Positions 18,827 through 28,643 of a DNA stretch of 64,000 nucleotides are shown here, in pieces. Source of the stretch: DATAES01 sp963721305. Its GTDB lineage: Bacteria; Actinomycetota; Acidimicrobiia; Acidimicrobiales; JACDCH01. Within the stretch, counting starts at the first letter, position 1. Each line of letters starts with the position of its first letter. Location: assembly GCA_963721305.1 (NCBI GenBank), contig CAVRIR010000003.1:496001-560000 (forward strand), in the 5' to 3' direction. Under the pieces are notes generated by a model, which did no database searches, was not told the DNA's origin, and saw only the letters and a program-made list of their open reading frames with translations. Made by a program: the position numbers and the translations under genes.

Positions 18827-19841
18827 ATGACTGTTCGTGTCGGCATCAACGGGTTCGGGCGCATCGGGCGCAACTACCTCCGAGCCGCGCGGAAGAGCGG
18901 AGCAGACGTCGAGGTCGTCGCCGTCAACGACCTCACGTCGCCCGAGATCAACGCCCATCTCCTGAAGTACGACAGCACCCACGGCACGCTGGCCGACGAG
19001 ATCAAGGTCACCGGCGATGGCATCGCAGTGGGCTCCACCACCATCAAGGTGTTCGCCGAGCGCGATCCGAAGGCCCTCCCGTGGGGCGACCTCGGCGTCG
19101 ACGTGGTGGTCGAGTCGACGGGTGTGTTCACCGACCGCGACGGTGCCGCCGCCCATCTCGAGGCAGGGGCGCCGCGAGTCGTCATCTCCGCACCGGCGAG
19201 CGGTGTCGACGCGACCTTCGTCATCGGCGTCAACGATCAGGACTTCGATCCGGCGAAGCATCTTGTCGTGTCGAACGCGTCCTGCACGACGAACTGCTTC
19301 GTCGCCGATGATCAAGGTGCTCGACGACGCGTTCGGCGTCGAGCGCGGCCTGATGACGACCGTGCACGCGTACACGAACGACCAGAACCTGCTCGATCTC
19401 GTGCACAAGGACCTGCGCCGCTCGCGCGCTGCGGCGGTCAACATCGTCCCGGCGTCGACCGGTGCGGCTCGCGCCACCAGCCTGGTGATGGAGTCGATGA
19501 AGGGCAAGCTCGACGGTCAAGCGATGCGCGTTCCGGTGCAGGACGGTTCCATCACCGACTTCACTGGCATCCTCGGTCGCGAAGTGAGCGTCGAAGAGAT
19601 CAACGAAGCGTTCCGCGCCGCGGCCGGCAGCGGTCCGCTCGCGAAGGTTCTCGTGTACAACGACGATCCGATCGTCTCGTCCGACATCGTCGGTTCGCCC
19701 GCGTCGTGCACCTTCGACGCGCCGCTCACGCAGGCCATCGGAAACCTGGTCAAGGTCTTCGGCTGGTACGACAACGAGTGGGGCTACTCGAACCGTCTCG
19801 TCGACATGTCGATCATCGTCGGGCGCGCCAACCAGGCGTGA
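18827..19841 (+). CDS. gap: Glyceraldehyde-3-phosphate dehydrogenase, one +1 shift
   Basis: Repaired 337-aa glycolytic NAD-dependent GAPDH. NAD-binding GINGFGRIGRN at the start, catalytic Cys in SNASCTTNC, HAYTNDQNLLD and the C-terminal WYDNEWGYSNR. An extra G at about 19304, just after the active-site segment, puts TTNCFV and PMIKVLDD in different frames. AGGAGG lies upstream of ATG 18827. The stop is nested in the GTG of pgk, so gap-pgk-tpiA is one operon. Confidence 0.94.
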
Positions 19842-20937
19842 GCGAGCGCACTGCCGGTCCTCGAGGACCTGCCCGGCCTCGAGGGGAAGCGCGTTCTGCT
19901 GCGCGCCGACTTCAACGTCCCGCTCGAGGACGGACACATCACCGACGATCTGCGCATCCGCGCCGCGCTGCCGACGATCGAGTGGTTGCAGCAGCACGGC
20001 GCCCACGTCACCGCCTGCACTCATCTCGGTCGACCGAAGGGCAAGCCCGACCCGAAGTACTCGGTGCAGCCCGTCCGCGAGCGGCTGGCAGAGCTCGCGC
20101 CAGGTGTCGAGCTGCTCGACAACCTTCGCTACGACCCCGGCGAGGAGGGCAACGACCCCGCGTTCGTCGACCGCCTCGTCGACGGGTTCGACGCGTACGT
20201 GAACGACGCGTTCGGCGCATCGCATCGAGCCCATGCGTCGATCGTCGGGCCGCCGCAACGGCTTCCGAGCGCGGCCGGCCGGTTGCTGGCGAAGGAAGTC
20301 GAGGTGTTGCTCGGGCTGCGCGAACATCCGGCGCGCCCGTTCGTCGCGGTGCTCGGCGGCGCAAAGGTGTCCGACAAGCTCGGTGTCATCGACGCGCTGC
20401 TGCGAGACGGTCGACGCGCTCGTCATCGGCGGTGGCATGTGCTTCACGTTCCTCGCCGCGCAAGGTCACTCGATCGGCGACTCGTTGTGCGAGCGCGACG
20501 AGATCGACACCTGCAAGCGTTTGCTCGAGCAGAGCAAGCCCATCCATCTGCCGAGCGATGTCACCGCGCTCGGGCCGGGTGACGAGGTCCGCCAGTTGGG
20601 CACCGATCTGCCGATCGGTTGGAAGGGTCTCGACATCGGACCGGGCAGCGCGGCCGAGTTCACCGACGTCATCCTCGAGGCGCGCACGGTGTTCTGGAAC
20701 GGACCGATGGGCGTGTTCGAAGACGATCGCTTCGCCGCCGGCACGCGCACGGTCGCACAGGCAGTGGTCGACACACGCGCCTTCACGGTCGTCGGTGGAG
20801 GTGACAGCGCTGCCGCGCTCGCGCGCTTCGAGATGACGTCCGGCGTCGACTGGATCTCCACCGGTGGCGGCGCGTCGCTCGAGCTGCTCGAGCTCGGCGA
20901 CCTGCCTGGGCTCGCCGCGCTGCGAGGAGCGACATGA
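19838..20937 (+). CDS. pgk: Phosphoglycerate kinase, two +1 shifts
   Basis: Repaired length 365 aa, shorter than the usual 390-400. LRADFNVPL, HLGRPKGK, NDAFGASHRAHAS, VAVLGGAKVSDKL, FWNGPMGVFE and the C-terminal GGGDSAAAL-STGGGASLELL substrate and nucleotide sites are all visible. Extra A at 19850 (four codons in) and extra C near 20403. GTG 19838 overlaps the gap stop; the own stop overlaps tpiA. Both shifts must be corrected to get any conserved protein. Confidence 0.92.
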
Positions 20938-21716
20938 CAACGACTCGGAAGCCGTTGATCAGCGGCAACTGGAAGATGCACCTCGATCACTTCGAAGCGA
21001 TCCGGGCGGTGCAGAAGCTGGCCTACCTGCTGTCGAGTGACGACTTCGCCGTCGCCGACGTGTCGATCCACCCGCCGTTCACGGATCTGCGCTCGGTGCA
21101 GGTGACGCTCGCTGACCAGAAGGCCACCGAGATCGCACTCGGCGCGCAGAACTGCCATTGGGAGGACAAGGGCGCGTTCACCGGCGAGGTGAGCCCCGTG
21201 TTCCTTGCCAAGCTCGAGGTGCAGTACGTGATCGCCGGGCACTCCGAGCGCCGTGAGCTGTTCGGCGAGACGGACGAGGCGGTCAATCGCAAGGTCAAGG
21301 CGATCTTCCGCCACGAGATGACGCCGATCCTCTGCGTCGGCGAGACCCTCGACGAGCGGGAGGCGGGCTCGACCGAGACCAAGGTCGCAGGTCAGGTCGG
21401 CGCCGGCCTCGCCGGCCTCACCGCGGAGCAGGTGGCGTCGATGGTGATCGCGTACGAGCCGATCTGGGCGATCGGCACCGGGCGCACGGCCACGCCGGAC
21501 GACGCCCAGGCCGTCTGTTCGCTCGTGCGGGCGACCGTGGGCGACCGGTTCGACGCGGCGACGGCAGAAGCGGTCCGCGTCCAGTACGGCGGGTCGGTCA
21601 AGGCGGAGAACATCTCCGACTTGATGGCGCAAAGGGACATCGACGGCGCGCTGGTCGGTGGTGCCAGTCTGGATGCGGACGAGTTCGGGCGCATCGCCCA
21701 ATACCACCGCGCGTGA
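20934..21716 (+). CDS. tpiA: Triosephosphate isomerase
   Basis: 260 aa, intact. SGNWKMH (N and K of the active site), IAGHSERRELFGE (catalytic His), AYEPIWAIGTG (catalytic Glu) and YGGSVKAEN (phosphate grip). Starts at ATG 20934 in the ATGA overlap with pgk. Last gene of the glycolytic operon; in many actinobacteria secG comes next, but here an ABC transporter operon is interposed. Confidence 0.97.
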   Translation: MTTTRKPLISGNWKMHLDHFEAIRAVQKLAYLLSSDDFAVADVSIHPPFTDLRSVQVTLADQKATEIALGAQNCHWEDKGAFTGEVSPVFLAKLEVQYVIAGHSERRELFGETDEAVNRKVKAIFRHEMTPILCVGETLDEREAGSTETKVAGQVGAGLAGLTAEQVASMVIAYEPIWAIGTGRTATPDDAQAVCSLVRATVGDRFDAATAEAVRVQYGGSVKAENISDLMAQRDIDGALVGGASLDADEFGRIAQYHRA

Positions 21717-21972
21717 TCGTCGCCAATTGCTGATTCGGTCAACAGATCTCGCTCGAGATGGTCGAGTTGCTCAACCGGCGGGGCACAACGGTTGTGTTGC
21801 GCTTTCTTTGCAACTGGTTTGAATGACCTGTGAGGTACTCGACTGAGGCGGAACGGGGTAGGTAGGGTCCGGGCGCGCACCCCGTGGTCGTCCTGACACG
21901 GCTGGGGTGCCGCTCTCAGCACAAGCCGTGCGACAACGGCGCCGACATCCCCCAATCAGGAGGCTGTGATAC
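21717..21972. promoter_or_regulatory. Intergenic leader before the ABC importer operon
   Basis: 256 bp without a gene. It holds a 13-bp palindrome CACAACGGTTGTG (about 21784-21796) and a longer hairpin at 21877-21910 (stem GCACCCC/GGGGTGC with further pairing inside), about 63 bases before the GTG start. The hairpin could be the tpiA terminator or part of the operon leader. I cannot name a promoter with confidence. Confidence 0.4.
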
Positions 21973-23793
21973 GTGAGACGGAAGCGTCGAGGCGTACAGC
22001 TGTTTGCATCGCTGTTCGCGTTCGTTCTGTTGATGACTGCCTGTTCCAGCGACAACAAGAGCACCAGCGCAGGCAGTTCGGGTTCGGGTGGCGGACAGAG
22101 TGGCAGCGGCGGACAGCTCACGCTGACGAGAGCGCCCGGCAAGCAGGGCGGCACGGTGACGATGGGCTACGAGCAGGAGTTCACCTCGTACAACAACATC
22201 GACTCCAGCAACAACCTCCTCGCCAACACCATCGTGCTGAACATGGTCCAGCCGCAGGTGTACCTGACCGATGGCAACCTCAACGAGGTCCTCAACACGG
22301 ACCTCATGGACGGCGTCAAGGTCGTCTCGCAGAATCCGCAGGTCATCGAGTGGGACGTGAAGCAAAACGCGAAGTGGAGCGACGGCGCGCCCATCGACTG
22401 CAAGGACTTCTGGCTCGCGTGGATCTACCAGAACGGCAAAGCGGGGGACAGCCCGACCCGTACCGGGGACGACGGCAAGGCCGCGCCGATCTTCAACCCG
22501 GGTTCGACCACCGGTTACGAGCTGATCAGCAAGATGGATTGCTCGCCGGACGGCAAGAAGATCACGACGACATTCAGCTCGCCGTTCTCCGATGCGACCG
22601 CCGGCGGGCTGTTCAGCGGGACGACCCCTCTGTTGCCTGCGCACGTCGTCGAGCAGAAGACCGGCGTGCCGGACATCACGAAGGTCGATCCGACCGATTC
22701 CGCGACGCTGGACAAGATCGGCCAGTTCATGGCCACCGGATGGAACACCTTCGACCCGTCAATCGAACCATCCGGGGCCTGGTACCAGCTTCAGAGCTTC
22801 AACAAGGGCCAGGACCTGACCCTCACTCGGAACCCCAACTACTTCGGGAAGCCCGGCTACCTCGACACGATCGTCATCAAGCAGATCCCGGACGCGACGC
22901 AGCAGCCGAGCGCCCTGAAGAACGGTGACGTCCAGGTCATCCAGCCGCAGCCGAACCCTGACCTCGTGGCCCAGCTCAACGGCGCTCCGGACATCACCAG
23001 CAAGGTGTACGCCGCCACGTCGTGGGAACACCTCGACATGCAGATGAACAACCCGATCTTCCAGGACGTCGCCGTGCGGAACGCGTTCACGCTGTGCGTC
23101 GACCGCAGCGAGATAGTTCAGAAGGAGATCGCGCCGCTGTCCCCGGACGCGGAGGTTCTCGGCAACCGGATGCTGCTTGCCAACCAGACGGGGTACAAAG
23201 ACAACTCCGCCTCCGGCACGGTGGACTTCTCGAAGGCCGATCCCACGAAGGCGGGTCAGATCCTCGACCAGGCCGGTTGGACGAAGGGTCCTGATGGGAT
23301 CCGCACGAAGAACGGCCAGAAGTTGTCATTCAGCATCGGGCGCCGCGACCCGAACGCCCGACGTCACGACATCATTCAGCTCGTGCAGCAGGAGTGCGGA
23401 CCGGTGGGCTTCGACATCAAGGAAGCCGCTGATCCCGACTTCAACTCGACGCTCCTAACCGCCGGTCAGTACGACGTCGCGCTGTTCGCCTGGGTCGGCA
23501 CCCCGCAGCTGACGTCGAACGAGGGGATCTACAAGATCGGCGGTGGTGAGAACTACCAGAACCTGAACGACCCGGCCCTCACGCCGCTGTTCCAGCAGCT
23601 CGACGGCGAGTTCGATCCTCAGAAGCGTCTCGACATCGCCAACCAGATCGACCAGCAGCTGTGGAAGGACGACGCCAGCATTCCTCTGTTCCAGTTCCCC
23701 GAGCTCCTGGCCAGCTCCGACGCCGTCAAGAACGTGATCTACAACGGGCCACAGGGTCCGACGTGGAACGCGTACGACTGGTCACTCGGCTGA
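21973..23793 (+). CDS. ABC transporter substrate-binding lipoprotein, family 5 (peptide/nickel type)
   Basis: 606-aa extracytoplasmic binding protein. RRKRR, a hydrophobic signal and lipobox LMTAC with the lipidated Cys at residue 24, then a Ser/Gly-rich linker. The SBP_bac_5 architecture shows in VIEWDVKQNAKWSDGAPI, AFTLCVDRSEIVQKEIAPL and the C-terminal IDQQLWKDDASIPLFQFP. GTG 21973 has AGGAGG upstream. First gene of a five-gene operon with two permeases and two ATPases. Ligand not deducible; oligopeptides are typical. Confidence 0.93.
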   Translation: MRRKRRGVQLFASLFAFVLLMTACSSDNKSTSAGSSGSGGGQSGSGGQLTLTRAPGKQGGTVTMGYEQEFTSYNNIDSSNNLLANTIVLNMVQPQVYLTDGNLNEVLNTDLMDGVKVVSQNPQVIEWDVKQNAKWSDGAPIDCKDFWLAWIYQNGKAGDSPTRTGDDGKAAPIFNPGSTTGYELISKMDCSPDGKKITTTFSSPFSDATAGGLFSGTTPLLPAHVVEQKTGVPDITKVDPTDSATLDKIGQFMATGWNTFDPSIEPSGAWYQLQSFNKGQDLTLTRNPNYFGKPGYLDTIVIKQIPDATQQPSALKNGDVQVIQPQPNPDLVAQLNGAPDITSKVYAATSWEHLDMQMNNPIFQDVAVRNAFTLCVDRSEIVQKEIAPLSPDAEVLGNRMLLANQTGYKDNSASGTVDFSKADPTKAGQILDQAGWTKGPDGIRTKNGQKLSFSIGRRDPNARRHDIIQLVQQECGPVGFDIKEAADPDFNSTLLTAGQYDVALFAWVGTPQLTSNEGIYKIGGGENYQNLNDPALTPLFQQLDGEFDPQKRLDIANQIDQQLWKDDASIPLFQFPELLASSDAVKNVIYNGPQGPTWNAYDWSLG

Positions 23794-23889
23794 CCTTCCA
23801 GGTCATCGTCTGATGGGGGTCGGGCACACACTGCCGGCCCCCATCGACGCTGATTGCTTCGCTCCCTGTACGCCTTCCAGGAGCTGCTG

Positions 23890-24888
23890 ATGATCCGCTT
23901 CGTCCTCCGCAGACTCCTGGTCGCTATTCCGATCGTCTTCCTGTCGTCTTTGCTGACCTTCGTCCTGGTCATCAATGCGGGAACACCGGCACCGATCGAG
24001 CGCTTGCTGGCGCAACAGAACCACAGCCAGGCCTCGGTCCAAGCGCTCCGGGCGGAGTACCACCTCGACGAGCCCTGGTACCAGCGCTACTGGGATTGGT
24101 CATCCAAGGCGGTCCACGGCGACTTCGGTACGGACAACGACCATCACTCCGTCTGGAGCGACGACGTCTGGCCGGCGATGCTGGTCACGCTGCGCCTTGT
24201 GCTGATCGCAGAGCTCCTGGCCCTGTTCCTTGGCGTAAGCGTCGGTGTACTCAGCGCCGTACGCCAGTACAGCTGGTTCGACTACAGCTCGACCGGCCTT
24301 GCCTTCTTCTTCTACGCGATGCCGGTCTTTCTTTTCGCCGTGCTCCTCAAGGAGTTCGGCGCGATCAAGTTCAACGAGTTCCTGAGCAGTTTCGGCTGGG
24401 ACCGCGTGATCAAGACCGTGGGTTATCAGACCACCGGCCTCCACGGGAACATCTTCGCCCGACTGGGTGACTCGTTCGGGTACACGATCCTGCCGGTCAT
24501 CACACTCACTGTCATCAGCTTCGCCACGTACAGCCGGTTCCAGCGAGCCTCGATGCTGGACACCCTCAAGTCCGACTATGTCCGGACGGCGCGAGCCAAG
24601 GGTGTGCCGAACCGGACCGTGCTGATCAAGCACGCGTTGCGCAACGCGTTGATCCCGGTGACGACCCTTGTCGCCATCGACTTCGGCGTCCTGCTCGGTG
24701 GGGCGGTCATCACGGAGCACGTCTTCGGCTGGCCGGGCATGGGCACGCTGTTCATCAACTCCGTCAACCAGGTCGACCCGAACGTGCTCCTCTGCTGGCT
24801 CGTCGTCGTGGCCACGATGGTCGTGATCTTCAACATCCTGGCCGACATCGCGTACGCCTACCTCGACCCGAGGATCCGCATTGACTGA
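23890..24888 (+). CDS. ABC transporter permease, DppB/OppB type
   Basis: 332 aa with an N-terminal helix (MIRFVLRRLLVAIPIVF), a periplasmic domain and five more helices. The EAA loop reads YVRTARAKGVPNRTVLIKHALRNAL, typical of the first permease of dipeptide importers. ATG 23890 has AGGAG at the right distance. The periplasmic segment between about 110 and 215 is longer than in enteric DppB. Its stop is overlapped by the TTG of the second permease. Confidence 0.93.
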   Translation: MIRFVLRRLLVAIPIVFLSSLLTFVLVINAGTPAPIERLLAQQNHSQASVQALRAEYHLDEPWYQRYWDWSSKAVHGDFGTDNDHHSVWSDDVWPAMLVTLRLVLIAELLALFLGVSVGVLSAVRQYSWFDYSSTGLAFFFYAMPVFLFAVLLKEFGAIKFNEFLSSFGWDRVIKTVGYQTTGLHGNIFARLGDSFGYTILPVITLTVISFATYSRFQRASMLDTLKSDYVRTARAKGVPNRTVLIKHALRNALIPVTTLVAIDFGVLLGGAVITEHVFGWPGMGTLFINSVNQVDPNVLLCWLVVVATMVVIFNILADIAYAYLDPRIRID

Positions 24889-26002
24889 GTTCGGCCCTCG
24901 CCCAGGTGCCCGTGACACCCTCGAACGCGCCGGTGTCCTTGGCGGCCCACCCAAGGCGCCGCCGACCCAGAAGCCGCCCTCGACCGGTCCGGAGCGCGAG
25001 TTCACGATCGAGGCCCGAAGCCAGACCAGGACGATCGTGCGGCGGTTCATGCACCACAAGCTCGCGGTGGCGAGCTTGATCGTGCTCGGTGTCATTACCT
25101 TGTTCGCGTTCGTTGGACCCCACTTCTGGCCGTACGACGCCGGTGTGGCATACGCGGAGCAGGGCACCGTGTTCCAGCTCCGAGACGCCAACGGGAACAT
25201 CGTGAGCAAGACCGTGGGTGGACCGTCCTTCGCCGACCCCCCTCGCTGTCACGGTGACTTCTCGAACCCGAACGGCAAGGGGGAGATCCCTGCCCGCGCA
25301 AGGGACGAGCCGTGCGCGCCACATCTCTTCGGGGTCGACACGATTGGTCGGGACATGGTCGCCGAAATCATGCGGGGCAGTCAGAAGTCGTTGTCGATCG
25401 CGCTCGTGGTCGCATTCATCGCGACCCTCATCGGTGTCGTCGTCGGGGCGATCTCCGGGTACTTCGGTGGGCGAGCGGACGCGATGCTCATGCGGGGAAC
25501 CGACCTGTTCCTGACGATTCCGCTGATCGCGGTGGCAGGCACGCTCTCCCACCATGTGCGCGGCGGTCAGTGGTGGTTCCTCGCGATCATCCTTGCGGGA
25601 CTCGGATGGATGCCGATCGCCCGCGTCATCCGCGGCGAGATCCTCTCCCTGCGAGAGAAGGAGTTCATCGAGGCCGCCCACGCGATTGGCGCGAGCGACA
25701 AGCGCATCATCTTCCGCCACATCCTGCCGAATGTCATCGGCTCGATCATCGTGAACGCCACTCTCGTGGTGGCGCTCGCCATCCTCCTCGAGACGGCGCT
25801 GTCCTACCTCGGGCTCGGCGTCAAGCCGCCGGACACTTCGCTCGGCCTGCTGATCTCCGACAACCAGACGGCATTCAGCACCCGGCCATGGCTCTTCTGG
25901 TTCCCGGCGCTGTTCATCATCCTCATCGTGATGGCGATCAACTTCGTGGGCGATGGCCTCCGGGACGCGTTCGATCCACGACAGACCCGGGTGCGGGCGT
26001 AG
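24881..26002 (+). CDS. ABC transporter permease, DppC/OppC type
   Basis: 373 aa. A cytoplasmic N-terminal tail of about 65 residues rich in Pro and Arg, the OppC N-terminal segment (MHHKLAVASLIVLGVI), a periplasmic insert with several Cys (PPRCHGDF, ARDEPCAPHLFGVDTIGRD), then the permease core with EAA loop FIEAAHAIGASDKRIIFRHI. A TTG at 24881 is the only start before the conserved part and overlaps the dppB-like stop by eight bases. Ends directly against the ATG of the first ATPase. Confidence 0.92.
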   Translation: MTEFGPRPGARDTLERAGVLGGPPKAPPTQKPPSTGPEREFTIEARSQTRTIVRRFMHHKLAVASLIVLGVITLFAFVGPHFWPYDAGVAYAEQGTVFQLRDANGNIVSKTVGGPSFADPPRCHGDFSNPNGKGEIPARARDEPCAPHLFGVDTIGRDMVAEIMRGSQKSLSIALVVAFIATLIGVVVGAISGYFGGRADAMLMRGTDLFLTIPLIAVAGTLSHHVRGGQWWFLAIILAGLGWMPIARVIRGEILSLREKEFIEAAHAIGASDKRIIFRHILPNVIGSIIVNATLVVALAILLETALSYLGLGVKPPDTSLGLLISDNQTAFSTRPWLFWFPALFIILIVMAINFVGDGLRDAFDPRQTRVRA

Positions 26003-27079
26003 ATGGGCGACGATCTGGCGTTGTCCATCCGGGACCTCAGCGTCGACTTCCCGACCGAGGACGGGATCGTGCACGCCGTGCGGGGTGTGAGCTTCGATCT
26101 CCGTCCGGGAGAGGTGCTCGGCATCGTCGGTGAGTCGGGATCAGGGAAGTCGGTCACCAATCTGGCGGTGATGGGCCTGCTCCCGCCGGTGGCGAAAGTG
26201 TCGGGCTCGGCCATGTACCGCGGCACCGAGCTCCTCGACATGAGAGCGAACGAGCTCAACCGCTATCGGGGCAAGAAGATCGTGATGGTGTTCCAGGACC
26301 CCATGACGTCGTTGAACCCCGTCTACAAGGTGGGCGAGCAGATCGCAGAGGCCGTTCGTGTCCACAACGAGGTCTCGAGGAAGGAGGCGCTCGCGCGGGC
26401 GATCGAGATGCTGGCCCTGGTCGGCATTCCCAGTCCGAGGGCGCGCGCCGGCGACTACCCGCACGAGTTCTCTGGCGGCATGCGTCAGCGGGCGATGATC
26501 GCCATGGCCATGGTCAACGACCCGGATGTGATCATCGCCGACGAGCCGACGACCGCCCTCGACGTCACCATCCAGGCCCAGATCCTCGAGACCCTGGTGA
26601 AGGTTCAGCACGAATTCAACTCGTCCGTGATCCTCATCACCCATGACCTCGGCGTCGTCGCGAGCATGGCTGACCGCGTCCTGGTCATGTACGCGGGCCG
26701 GGTGGTCGAGGTGGCGTCGGTTGATCAGCTGTTCGACAGTCCCCGGATGCCCTACACCCTCGGGCTATTGGGTTCACTGCCTCGGATCGACTCCGACGGC
26801 ACGGAGCGGCTCGTTCCGATCGTCGGCGCGCCGCCGTCCCTCGTCAACCTGCCGCCCGGCTGCCCATTCCAGCCTCGTTGTCCTCTGGCGCGGGAGCTGT
26901 GCAACGAGGTCGAGCCCATTCTCCTGCGAACCGACAGCGAGACCCACCTCTCGGCATGTCACTACTGGCCGACTCTGGCCGCTGACGTCAAGCCCGAGGA
27001 GGTCTTCGAGGTCACGGCTGTCGACGACGCGCTGCCCGAAGAGTACGCACCGCCGGGCGGCAAAGGCCCGTCGTCGTGA
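26003..27079 (+). CDS. ABC transporter ATP-binding protein, DppD/OppD type
   Basis: 358 aa. Walker A GIVGESGSGKS, Q-loop VFQDPMTSLNP, signature FSGGMRQRAMIAMAM, Walker B VIIADEPTTALDV, H-loop LITHDLG, then the oligopeptide C-terminal domain with CPFQPRCPLARELC cysteines, as in family members carrying a [4Fe-4S] cluster. Starts immediately after the previous stop; its stop overlaps the GTG of the partner ATPase. Confidence 0.95.
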   Translation: MGDDLALSIRDLSVDFPTEDGIVHAVRGVSFDLRPGEVLGIVGESGSGKSVTNLAVMGLLPPVAKVSGSAMYRGTELLDMRANELNRYRGKKIVMVFQDPMTSLNPVYKVGEQIAEAVRVHNEVSRKEALARAIEMLALVGIPSPRARAGDYPHEFSGGMRQRAMIAMAMVNDPDVIIADEPTTALDVTIQAQILETLVKVQHEFNSSVILITHDLGVVASMADRVLVMYAGRVVEVASVDQLFDSPRMPYTLGLLGSLPRIDSDGTERLVPIVGAPPSLVNLPPGCPFQPRCPLARELCNEVEPILLRTDSETHLSACHYWPTLAADVKPEEVFEVTAVDDALPEEYAPPGGKGPSS

Positions 27080-28122
27080 GCGAGGCGACGACGACCGAAA
27101 GTGTCCACGCGACCGGGACCGGCCCGCCGATCGTGCTCGAGATCACAGACCTCGTGAAGTATTTCCCGGTCCGATCCGGCGGCTTGATCAACCGGACGAT
27201 CGGCGCCGTGCATGCGGTGGATGGGGTGTCGCTCGTCTTGCACGAGGGCGAGACCCTCGGGATCGTGGGCGAATCCGGGTGCGGCAAGTCGACCTTGGGA
27301 CGCACCGCCGTGCAGCTGACCCCCGCCACCGCGGGTTCAGTGCGCTACCGAGGCCGGGAGCTCGTCGGTCTGACCCGCAAGCAGCTGCGGCCGATCCGCC
27401 GCGAGCTGCAGATCGTGTTCCAGGATCCATACGCCTCGTTGAACCCGCGGTTGTCGGTGGCGGACATCCTCAGCGAGCCGCTCCACATCCACGGCCTGTG
27501 GGACCGCGACGGCAAGGGCGAGGGCCGCGCCCGGGTGAAGGAGCTCATGCGGCTCGTCGGGCTCAACCCTGAGCACACGAACCGCTACCCGCACGAGTTC
27601 TCGGGCGGCCAGCGCCAACGGATCGGCATCGCCCGCGCGCTCGCACTCGAGCCGCAGGTCATCGTCCTCGACGAGCCCGTCTCGGCTCTGGACGTCTCGA
27701 TCCAGGCCGGCGTGGTGAATCTGCTCGACGACCTGCAGGAGCGACTGCGTGTCTCGTACATCTTCGTTGCCCACGACCTCTCGGTCGTCCGCCACATCTC
27801 CGACGAGATTGCGGTGATGTACCTCGGCAAGATCGTCGAGAAGGGCGACCGTGACGCGATCTATCAACGGCCCGCGCACCCGTACACGCAGGCGCTGCTT
27901 TCGGCGGTGCCGGTTCCGGACCCGAGACGTGAGCGCGTTCGCCGCCGCATCGTGCTCGAAGGTGACGTCCCGAGCCCGATCGACCCGCCGTCCGGCTGCC
28001 GGTTTCGCACCCGCTGCTGGAAGGCGCAAGACATCTGCGCGCTCGAGGAGCCGGAACTGGTGGATCGGGGCCAGGGCCACCCGGTCGCGTGCCACTTCGC
28101 GGAGTCAGCCGAGGTGGTCTGA
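27076..28122 (+). CDS. ABC transporter ATP-binding protein, DppF/OppF type
   Basis: 348 aa. Walker A GIVGESGCGKS, Q-loop VFQDPYASLNP, signature FSGGQRQRIGIARAL, Walker B VIVLDEPVSALDV, H-loop VAHDLSV, and a C-terminal Cys set (CRFRTRCWKAQDIC). The GTG at 27076 overlaps the DppD-like stop. Last gene of the operon; secG starts 100 bp downstream. Confidence 0.95.
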   Translation: MSEATTTESVHATGTGPPIVLEITDLVKYFPVRSGGLINRTIGAVHAVDGVSLVLHEGETLGIVGESGCGKSTLGRTAVQLTPATAGSVRYRGRELVGLTRKQLRPIRRELQIVFQDPYASLNPRLSVADILSEPLHIHGLWDRDGKGEGRARVKELMRLVGLNPEHTNRYPHEFSGGQRQRIGIARALALEPQVIVLDEPVSALDVSIQAGVVNLLDDLQERLRVSYIFVAHDLSVVRHISDEIAVMYLGKIVEKGDRDAIYQRPAHPYTQALLSAVPVPDPRRERVRRRIVLEGDVPSPIDPPSGCRFRTRCWKAQDICALEEPELVDRGQGHPVACHFAESAEVV

Positions 28123-28222
28123 CACCTGCTCGCCGTTCTCGAGCCCCCCTCGGAGCTCGGCGGCGTGGAGATCGGCCCACCGATTCACGCCGAGGCACGG
28201 TAGCCACTAGCCTCATGGGGTC

Positions 28223-28477
28223 ATGTTTGCGACGCTGCTCTTCTCCCGGCTGATCTTCTGGGTCGGCCTGATCCATGTCCTCGACAGCCTCCTGCTGGTC
28301 TTCCTCGTGCTTCTGCACAGCGGGAAGGGCGGCGGTCTGTCCGACATGTTCGGCGGCAGCATCGGCGCCACGGCCGCCGGCTCGACCGTGGTGGAGCGCA
28401 ACCTCGACCGCATCACGGTCGTCGCCGCCGTCGTCTTCGCGTTCACGACGATCGGCTACGGCCTCCTGCTCTCGTAG
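28223..28477 (+). CDS. secG: Preprotein translocase subunit SecG
   Basis: 84 aa with two membrane helices joined by a loop: LLLVFLVLLHSGKGGGLSDMFGGS is the SecG signature, then ERNLDRITVVAAVVFAFTT. Accessory subunit of the SecYEG channel. Usually found directly after tpiA in actinobacteria; here 6.5 kb away beyond the ABC operon. tRNA-Leu follows 63 bp downstream. Confidence 0.93.
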   Translation: MFATLLFSRLIFWVGLIHVLDSLLLVFLVLLHSGKGGGLSDMFGGSIGATAAGSTVVERNLDRITVVAAVVFAFTTIGYGLLLS

Positions 28478-28540
28478 CTGGTCGGAACGCCCCGTTGGCG
28501 CACGGCGCGGCCGGACGGTTGGGGTAGCTTGGGCGGCCCC

Positions 28541-28625
28541 GCGGACGTGGTGGAATCAGGTAGACACGCCAGCTTGAGGTGCTGGTCCGGGCAACCGGGT
28601 GGAGGTTCAAATCCTCTCGTCCGCA
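28541..28625 (+). tRNA. tRNA-Leu (anticodon GAG)
   Basis: Acceptor arms GCGGACG (28541-28547) and CGTCCGC (28618-28624) pair fully. Anticodon stem-loop CCAGC-TTGAGGT-GCTGG gives GAG, reading CUC. A long variable arm (TCCGGGCAACCGGGT) and T-arm GAGG-TTCAAAT-CCTC complete a class II leucine tRNA. The 3' CCA is not encoded (ACCG follows). Confidence 0.95.
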
Positions 28626-28643
28626 CCGAGCCCAACATTCACG

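Noticed and set aside
28456..28638. Short minus-strand frame across the tRNA
   Set aside because: It is antisense to tRNA-Leu; such peptides are a well-known false-gene class.
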